A stretch of 64,000 nucleotides of DNA from Castanea sativa (Eukaryota > Streptophyta > Magnoliopsida > Fagales > Fagaceae), in the NCBI RefSeq assembly GCF_040712315.1, contig NC_134023.1:60408757-60472756 (forward strand), written 5' to 3'. The notes below the pieces were generated by a model. The model saw only the letters and a list, made by a program, of their open reading frames with translations, was not told the DNA's origin and did not search any database. Shown here in pieces: positions 56,401 through 64,000 of this stretch (position 1 is the stretch's first letter; the number at the start of each line of letters is the position of its first letter). Position numbers and translations under genes: made by a program.

Positions 56401-57340
56401 CCACAGTCACGTAGCTTGGTACAAACTCTTTTTTTTGTTTTTTGCTAAGATATACAATTGGGTGTCTTATTGTGAAAAAAGTCTGGGTTTGATTTCGCTG
56501 CTTTGGTACTTAAGGAAAAGCACATATTTATTAGAAGGTAGAGTAAGAACAAACTTAATTTCTGGGAAATTTCAAGAGCGAGGTAGTGCATATGTACCTA
56601 ATCCACTACAAAATTAAGAAATAATCATTCAGCTTGGGATTAGCGCGTAGTGTTAATCAACCTGCCTAAGCACATGAAATATTCCACAAGGATATTCATT
56701 GTTTTTGAAAGAATTTATTACTAGTTTATCATGGAATACGTGTTAGTCTTATAAATACATAATAATATATAAACAACACCGTAGTTTTGGGGTTAGAAAC
56801 TAATTGTATCTTCAGAGAAGGGAGAGAATTGTGAGCACTGAAGAACTTGGGCAATATTCAAGTATAGAAGCTAATGATGTCTTCCATTACAGAAGCCAGA
56901 AGAAGAGATATTGTCATATACTCATGTGTGAGTATAGAATAAGTTCTCCTTCAAGAATCTTGTTTGGCAAGTTTGACATGCTCTTTTCATTCGCCTTGGG
57001 AACTTCTGGATGTGCTGCCTTCGGCTCAGTCCGAAGAGACGCATATAAATTCAAGAGCTGGGGATCATAGCCAGAGAGAATGCTGGACACAATATTTACA
57101 TGGCCCAATACAACTAGAACCCAGCAATTTCCGAGTCCAAGAAGTCAACAAGGCTCCAACTCCAAGTACCGAGGACATGTGTGAAATTAGGTCCAAAGCT
57201 GATTACAACTAGACTGCAGAGTAATTTGGGCCCAAAATGTCATAAGTTACATTAATAGAATTGGTGGGTAAATGTGGTGGTCCATTATTAATTTTGATGA
57301 ATAATAAGATAAAGTGTTTGATGTTTTCAACATCCCACTT
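56401..57340. other. Upstream of RLK3: unrelated intergenic sequence
   Basis: The RLK1/RLK2 promoter is not present: similarity stops just beyond the start codon, so RLK3 has also lost its promoter. A SINE-like tract with GGGTTTGATTTCGCTGC lies at about 56440-56550. The stretch 57200-57330 matches the opening of the 20762 block. ORFs at 56804-57070, 56914-57108 and 56964-57212 overlap on both strands; I recognise no family and do not call a gene. Confidence 0.5.
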
Positions 57341-57873
57341 AAATAATTTGGTATTTTTGAACAATGTTCTCTTGTACGTAGAGCATTTTTGAATAATTTG
57401 CTTTGTCCTATTGAGTCTTCTTATGATTTACCATTTTTTCTACTTTTGAGGTTTTAGAGAGCTCCAAACATTGTGTGCCTAAGACAGATGGAAACCCCTT
57501 TCACTTGTTCTAGTGTAACCACATTTCCCTTATATGCAACTATGATAGCCCAAGAAATGTGGATTGGATTGGATAATTGTATGTTAAGTGGAGTCCCACA
57601 CTAAGTGTTTATAAGTTCAAACTATTTTTATACAAGTACTTAGAAGTAGCCTTAATTCAAACTTAATTAGTACATTTGAGTATAGGTTAGATGTGGCTAG
57701 CATTTTCTTGAATCGTGACAAATAGTACCAAAAATTACTTAGCAATCGCACGTGTAGCACAACACAATGTGACCTAACAAGAATACCTTTGGAAGATCCT
57801 TCTACATCTTTCTCTTCAAAAGAACACTAGTTAGCCGCATGCCCGGTAAAGATTGATAGCTAAATGCTAAATG

Positions 57874-57936
<63 letters not shown>

Positions 57937-58098
57937 CATCTAAGGCTTTTTTGATTTGTTTGGCTGCCAAGAAAGAAAAGTTCAAAATGAATCAAGCATT
58001 TAGGAATTAGGACACATTTTTCATTCCACAACCATGCAGCTAGTCACCATGAAGCCCCAAAATTACATGCCGTTTTCTAATATTAGAATTTCAGAGGA

Positions 58099-58131
<33 letters not shown>

Positions 58132-59384
58132 TCTGTAGAAGACACTGTACAGGAACATTTTTTGATTCTCAACTTGTCCAGCAAACAAACACCTATAAAT
58201 GTGGATCTCTCTTTCATCACCTGACACATGACAAACAAGCTTTAGTTAATGTTCTGAAGCGTCAGGCGAATCTGTATAAAGTACTAAGAAGGCAAGAACT
58301 GAAATAGCAGAGAAAATAATTGCAAAGGTAATAGATTATCATTTAGCAACAAGTCACTTATGACTTGCAGGTACCATGGTCTCAAATTTATTGTGTCAAA
58401 TAATGGGCCAAGACAAGGACTGCATGAGTAACTAAAGAGCCCTGCCACTTGTAAGAGTTGGGAAATCCACTCTCAACCAACTTCAGGGTGCACCATAAAT
58501 ACATAGAATATAATTGCAATATAAATACAATGAGGAATAACATGCTGTTCAGAATAAAATTTCCAACTCAATGTTGCTCAGTTGCTCTTTGACTATTTAC
58601 AATTATTTTTAGTTTGGTTAAACAAATCAATAATTAAACATTTTAGTCTATACTCATTATCTAAATACCCATTTGTTTTAGACATTGTTTCCAAGTCAAT
58701 TATGAAAGTTTCATGCATAAAAAAAGAGTGCTGAAAAATCTCAGCTCAGGAAATTATCAGATGGAGACAACATGTGATTATCTTTTACAATAATGCATGA
58801 TGACCAGATATAAAAATGAAAAGCTTAATAAATAAAATGCTGAAAGTAATAGAATTTGTAAAAAAAGGAATGGCATTATGTTTCACAGCCATGGCCACCT
58901 CAACTTTTTATTTGCATCTATTTTTGGCATATTTCCAATCAGAGTTGAAATGAACAGGAACCATAGTTGAAGTGCATTACTAATGAGAATGTTCTTTTAT
59001 TTTCCCGCATCAAGTATCATGACTGGTTTGTGCAATGCACGACAAAAAGATCCACCTAAAAATTTGTCTGGCAAAAAAGAAGGAAATGTTTATGCTTAAG
59101 GACATGATTACATGATAAAGCAAAGGTGTGGCTACTTGGTTTCTGCATACAAATTCTTACATGGACATGAAGTTGGGAAACTGACAATATGAAACAAAAA
59201 TGAAAAAAAAAAAAACGCATGGTCCCCTTGCCCATGTTGTTATCCTTTTCTCCTACAGATTTAAAGTTGTCACTGATGCACAAAAGAATAAAGAAAGCTA
59301 GTTATTGCATGAGAAGCAAGATCTATTATTTTTATGTTTGTCTCCTATATCTAAAGCTCATATAGATAGCCTAATTAAGGTCAA
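57341..59384. other. Intergenic, no gene seen
   Basis: Includes a run of 59 As (57876-57934) and a (CT)n(AT)n microsatellite near 58098-58131. No coding potential that I can support. The minus-strand ORF at 59056-59283 has no domain. Confidence 0.55.
57876..57934. repeat. Poly-A tract, 59 bases
   Basis: An uninterrupted A-run preceded by a small TAAATGC duplication. It could be a retroposon tail, but no matching target duplication is visible. Confidence 0.9.
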
Positions 59385-60028
59385 CTAGATGGTATCCCGC
59401 GCGATGCGCGGACTACTTTACAATTTCATTTGAAATCATTTTTATGTATATTAAAATCTACATATAATACTTAATATTTATTTTGTTTTGTTGTATAATA
59501 TTTATGTCAACCCACAATATTGTTAAATTTTTTGAAACTTGATTTTTTTAATTCATAATTTATTTTAAAAAATTGTATAACATTGTAAGATTATAATATC
59601 TTATAATATTTACCGTTAAAAGTAGATTTTATTTTTCAAACTGATTAAATGATTGTGAAATCTACAAATAAGAATTTAAAATATAAAATACTTTTATATC
59701 CTAAAATTACATAAATTTAAGCAACTTACCAAATACTTTCTCAATGACTCTATTCTCACAATCAAATATGGAGACCTTGATCATAAACACCCAATTAATT
59801 ATCTCAATGGAATTAAGGAAATCATTTGTAAGTATCAACATAAAGAGAACGTGATTAAACAAAAAAAAATTTTGCTAAAAACACATTCATTTATTAAAAT
59901 TCAATTGACTTTAGTTGGGTTCTATATCCTTTAAAAAAAGCGAAAAATACTTTTAAGTCACCATCGATTTTTGTTTTTACCACTATGGCTACATACAAAA
60001 AAACCTACAAATTATGAATTCTAACAGG

Positions 60029-60073
<45 letters not shown>

Positions 60074-60737
60074 ACTTCGTAAATAATCAATTAGAAGGTT
60101 TATTTTTCTTTTTCTTTAGTTCTAGAATAAAATACATTTATAGCTTTCCCAAACCAAAATCACAAACACTCAAAGACTCCAAGCGAATCATAACCTTCAC
60201 AAAATCAATAATGCCTGACTTCAACATCAAAATCGTAAGCTACCTTCACTGAATAAAAAACGCAAGCTCCCTTCTTTGGTCATAGCCTACTCATACGGGT
60301 TACAATCATATGATACTGCAACGTTGGAGTTATGTAGATATCATTGAAAGGTTGAAGCTAAATGACATCATTTTTTGTCTAAGTGTATTTGATATAGGAT
60401 GATATGAAAGGCTATGAACATGTGTATATAAAAGAGTAAAAGTGAAAAGGATGAATAAAACTGCAAAGAGTTTTTTGTGTGTGTGAGATATTGAAGGTCT
60501 TGAGACATTGAACCAAATGAAATAAATAGTAATCTTAAAACATTAAATACAAAATATAACAAAAATTAGTCTTCAAACATTGAACCAAAGGAAATAAAGA
60601 GTTTCTACTTTTAAATTTGTTCTTATCTCTAATATGGCTTAAGAGTATCTCAATTCTCTTCATAGAGTGCGCCACATGACAGAACGTCATGCTCTCTCGC
60701 ATGAGGTTCCTGCTTTTATATACATATTGAATATTGA
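59385..60737 (-). mobile_element. Helitron-like element, 1.35 kb, non-autonomous
   Basis: Its 3' end on the minus strand is CCGCGCATCGCGCGG (perfect 6-bp stem, 59397-59411), then 8 bases, then CTAG followed by T: the classical Helitron 3' terminus. The 5' end is best placed at 60737, where the minus strand reads A then TCAATATTCAATATG, leading into CATGCGAGAGAGCATGACGT and TGTCATGTGGCGCACT. There are no terminal inverted repeats and no Rep/helicase ORF. It carries a 41-base poly-A run (60029-60069). The 5' boundary may be off by about 7 bases. Confidence 0.75.
60029..60069. repeat. Poly-A tract, 41 bases
   Basis: Homopolymer inside the Helitron-like element. Length is likely unreliable in any assembly. 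Confidence 0.9.
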
Positions 60738-61727
60738 TGAATGGGGTAAAAATACCAAACTATACATATTTCAGTTGCAGCATCCCTGGGAAACATTAGC
60801 GAGTGCACAAGAAACTACTACAAGGGGCAGAATTCTTAATAACTCAACCAATTGCAAAAAAATACATGAAAACAAGATCAAAGCACTATTATCTCATCTC
60901 TAAATCAAAAACAATGTGAACCTTATACAATGGGAAAGTAAAGGGAAGAAAGGAGTATAAACTTTTGCTAAGATTTACATATATTGAGTGAAAACATACG
61001 TTGAGACTGGATATAAAATGCACAAAAAGCTTGATAGAAACTAGAATGAAAACAATCGGGCCTACAAAAGTTTTTATAAGAAATAGAGTACATATATAAC
61101 ATGCCTAAATGCAAAAAATTATGCATTTCCCTTTTCGAAAGTGGATGTAGAACAAGACAAATGCAATGCCTTTCCATTTTCTTCATTGATAAAGAATGAC
61201 ATAGCAACAGCGACGCTTCCATGCTTATTAAGATACTGCAAACTAGTTAATGGCTTATTTCTCACAAATCTATCCTCATTGAAAGAATTCAATAAGAAAA
61301 CCGGGATATCTTATAATAATTTGGACTCAGAGTAGTAATGTAGAAGCTCAAGTTTCCTTGTCTTCAGCTACAACTTTTTAACATACTAGAGAGAAACATA
61401 TAATTCTAATTGACCTTATATAAGAAAGGTTACAACAATATGATTTGTGAATGACAAATCCTTCTACAAACCAAATACACATTATCACAAATTTCAGAGA
61501 TGAAAATTGAACTTCTTTGGAAGAAGGGCATACAAATGCCAGAGTTTTAGGCTTTTTTTAGCATTGCATACTAATGTGAAATTCCTAATAACTTCATATC
61601 TTTTGAAAGGTAGATATCTTCCAAGCAATGATTATGATTCACATTTGACTCTTAAACAAGTTGATCATTTCATGGGGCTCTAGACATTATGCTATTGAGT
61701 GTGCTAGGCCTTACCATTGAGCAATTT
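60738..61727 (-). other. 3' region of the LRP1-like gene
   Basis: No other gene is seen. The part next to the stop codon probably holds the 3' UTR, but I cannot place the polyadenylation site with confidence. Short ORFs (60968-61222 minus, 61141-61335 plus) show no domain. Confidence 0.45.
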
Positions 61728-63205
61728 TCAGCTGACAGGGGCCGGATGGGTATTTGATGGAGCCACAATTGGAGATGAAGAGGCGTCCCTCTTCCTTCCA
61801 CTGCCACTACTTACCAAATGCAGTTGTGAAATGCTTGGGAATGCATTTTTCTCATCAAACCCTTGATCATAGAGATACCCTTTAAATACATGGCCACTGA
61901 TGCTCACAGTAGCCTGGTAGACAAACTCAGCTGCACCATCACTGATGGTAGTGACTCTGTGACACCTAAAAACCGCCGGTGCACAAACTTGGCCTGGTAA
62001 GGACTTTTTAAAACTTGCATCTGTGATTTAACTAAACCCAATTCAGTCAAGTGCCTCAGTTTCACTTATAAAAAAATTAAAATAAAAAAGGTTCCTCAAT
62101 TCCATTAATAAGCAACTTAGAAATGCAGAGCATTAAGGCAGAGGAAAAGACAGAACCTTATAAAATCTATAATCCAGCAAAAACAAGTCATTCTGTTTAA
62201 AGGTTGCTTCTTACTTCAAGAAAATCCAAGTTAACTCTCTCAAGTTCATGTTACGACCACTTTCAAACACACAAAATTCCAGATAAAGGGAAAGAGAGAA
62301 ATTTGAATCAATTATTCAACAAACCAAACTCCTTTTTTGGATTACTCTAATAATTAAAAATCACTCCCCCTAACAGAGAAGAGGAATATGAAAAGGCATA
62401 GATAGAGTACAAGTAGAAAGCGTAAAGCTTGCATCTACTAGATTCTTTAAACCCAAGTCAGCTTTTGCAACAGTCCATTACCATATAACTTTGAAACATA
62501 GACAAATCAAAGAGAGAGTGAGAAAGAGAGAAAGAGAGAAAGAAAAGGGTGAGTACCTTGATGTCTAGAGCTAATGTCAATACTCCTTGGAGTGGTAGCA
62601 TTAGAAGTAGAAGCGTGAGAAGCACTGGTAACATTAAAATTTGGCACTACAACTCTTGTCCTTTTAACACCAGAAGAAGACCCAGAAGAACCACCACCAA
62701 TAGTACTAGCACCACCCACCATTAACATCTTCCTCTCCCTTCTTCTAGCTGCAGGCACCCACGTGCTCCTCACGTGAGTAGAACAATCAAAACCACGAGT
62801 CTTACAACAAGTCCTACACCTCCTATGGCTACAATCCTTCTTGGCTCTATTCCCACAGTCCTTGCACACTCTCATACCATTCTCCACCATTTGCTCAGAA
62901 TCATCATCTTCAGTAGTGTTGTTATTTACTCCATCTTTCTTGCCACAACTCTGTTCTTGGCCTCTCTTTAGGCTCCAATAATAGTTGGGGTTATTTGAGT
63001 TATTACCACAATCTTGGACACCATGATTAGAAGGTGGTGTAATGCATGGAGTGGCAGTGAGGAGCGGGAAAATCCCGAGGCTAACTCCAAGTGAAGCTGA
63101 GGAAGGTATGGGAAGGTTGGGATGGTGATCAGAGTTAATGGGTTGGTTTTGTTGGTGCATGGTTGGAGTTGGAGCTATGAGAACCAAGTCTCGGAGACCC
63201 AACAT
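61728..63205 (-). CDS. LRP1: LRP1-like SHI-RELATED SEQUENCE (SRS) zinc-finger transcription factor
   Basis: Two exons on the minus strand, 63205-62557 and 62020-61728, with a 536-bp GT-AG intron; 942 nt give 313 residues, close to the usual length of LRP1 proteins. The N-terminus [14 protein letters not shown] is typical of the LRP1 branch. The RING-like zinc finger at 114-141 fits CX2CX7CX4CX2C2X6C exactly (Cys 114, 117, 125, 130, 133, 134, 141), followed by the basic [14 protein letters not shown]. After a Ser/Gly-rich linker, exon 2 opens [12 protein letters not shown] and carries the IGGH-domain region [13 protein letters not shown]...YLYDQG (about 233-270), where the signature is ISGH (257-260). 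SRS proteins are nuclear and activate auxin-biosynthesis and organ-development genes; the IGGH region mediates dimerisation. That role is inferred from the family. The splice choice restores the family sequence HQDASF across the junction. Confidence 0.93.
62021..62556 (-). other. Intron of the LRP1-like gene
   Basis: Donor CAAG/GTACTC at 62557/62556 and acceptor ATCACAG/ATGCAAG at 62021/62020 on the minus strand. A GA-rich (plus strand) tract of about 35 bp lies close to the donor. The minus-strand ORF that runs on to 62507 past the donor is intron read-through. Confidence 0.85.
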
Positions 63206-64000
63206 GCTTAGAAATGTGGTGAATGATAAGGTTTGTGAGTGTTGGTTATATTTAGAATAAAAATCAATAATGGTACTGGCGGTGGACAGAAATGGTAAGG
63301 GTGAAATAGGACTATATGCTCTAATAGGAGAAACAGAATGTGATCTGATCTGAGAATCTTTTTGATGTATGTGAATGAATATCTGAAGTAGTTTGGCAGT
63401 GAGAGTTAGAGAGAGAGAGAATATTATTAGGGAGCCGTTGATGGTGAGGTTGTTTTTGCTACCATTGCTCCAAGTACTGACACTGAAGTTGCACCTTTTA
63501 AAAAGTTCTTGGCTTGGTACAAGAATGATGATAATTTGATGTTTTTTATTTTTATTTTTTTAATTCATGAAAAAGGCGGTGATTTAATAGTAACTCGTTA
63601 TTTATGTCATTTTTTTGGGGGGGGGGGGGGGGGGGGGTTTTTTTTAATTTTTTTTTTTATAATCATCCAATCATCCAATGTTAGATTAGCCTAATAAGAA
63701 GTGTAAATGGAAAGAACGTCTACCAAGATAACGTTATGAGTTGCTATATAATATTGGTTTAGTTTATCTTAATTTGTAGTACGGAATTTTTTTATTTTTC
63801 CAAAGTGAAATCCCCTAATAGAGTGAGAAAGTGTTTTCGTTCATGTGATATAAAAAGTCATCGAATCTTAATGCATGTATTTAATTTATTTGGAACTATT
63901 AGAGTAATATCTACTTTCTAAGGAATATAATTAAGTCAAAGCAATATTAAAAATATTTCTAGTGGAATGCCTTTCACAATCCCTAAAGATATAGTTTACT
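63206..64000 (-). promoter_or_regulatory. Upstream region of the LRP1-like gene
   Basis: It probably contains the 5' UTR and promoter. A GAGAGAGAGAGAG run (plus strand) lies at about 63408-63420; CT-rich 5' leaders are common in plant genes. A run of 21 Gs (63617-63637) flanked by T-runs marks the far side. A clear TATA box is not assigned. The plus-strand ORF at 63509-63694 is an artefact of the homopolymers. Confidence 0.5.

Noticed and set aside
57001..57212. Overlapping ORFs on both strands with balanced residues (minus strand includes YDPQLLNLYASLRTEPKA)
   Set aside because: I could not tie them to any family, there is no splice context, and part of the region matches a dispersed repeat. 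Left as intergenic.

Overview
This window is nuclear DNA from a flowering plant. It is AT-rich, its genes have GT-AG introns, and two plant-specific gene families are present: subfamily XII leucine-rich-repeat receptor kinases and an SRS/LRP1 zinc-finger transcription factor. About four fifths of it is layered repeats: solo LTRs, a LINE, SINEs, MITEs, Helitron-like elements and minisatellites. The receptor kinases and one MITE family remind me of woody Fagales such as oak or chestnut. That is recall, not a database result.

Genes. Three copies of one LRR receptor kinase lie in the same (minus) orientation. RLK1 (582-4066) and RLK2 (25833-29205) are intact two-exon genes of 1073 and 1039 residues with non-RD kinase domains, as in Xa21 and EFR. 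RLK3 (52999-56400) is a pseudogene with nonsense codons, two frameshifts and a destroyed splice acceptor. A fourth relic (19797-20275) keeps only exon 2 and intron sequence, and a promoter-side fragment with no gene lies at 40840-41210. The copies share their 3' flanks and RLK1 and RLK2 share their promoters, so the duplicated unit was larger than the gene. At the right end an LRP1-like SRS gene (61728-63205, minus, two exons, 313 residues) appears intact and outside the repeat nest.

Layout. 1-4.3 kb: RLK1 and flanks. 4.3-15.1 kb: MITEs, a 5'-truncated LINE with a 17-bp target duplication, a gypsy-like LTR, a 1389-bp solo LTR inside an older LTR fragment, and two direct copies of a 1.3-kb block. 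15.5-19.6 kb: an ordered repeat array with a small Helitron-like element. 19.8-24.5 kb: the RLK relic and two copies of another block. 24.5-29.4 kb: RLK2. 29.5-31.4 kb: inverted copies of sequence from 10-15 kb and 41 kb. 33.0-34.4 kb: a 588-bp tandem triplication. 34.5-37.2 kb: nested DNA transposons. 37.3-42.3 kb: dispersed repeats and SINEs. 42.6-48.1 kb: a decayed gypsy element holding a dyad-symmetric minisatellite, itself split by an LTR. 48.4-50.7 kb: a solo LTR and two MITEs, with empty sites elsewhere in the window. 50.8-56.4 kb: RLK3 and flank. 59.4-60.7 kb: a Helitron-like element. 61.7-63.2 kb: LRP1-like.

Function. The RLKs are probably immune or surface-signal receptors in a birth-and-death cluster; the LRP1-like factor is an unrelated developmental regulator. 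I found no convincing evidence of a wholly new molecular system. The best second looks are the RLK copy history, the Helitron-like elements, the 588-bp triplication, the dyad minisatellite and a perfect 19-bp foldback. All boundaries were read by eye.
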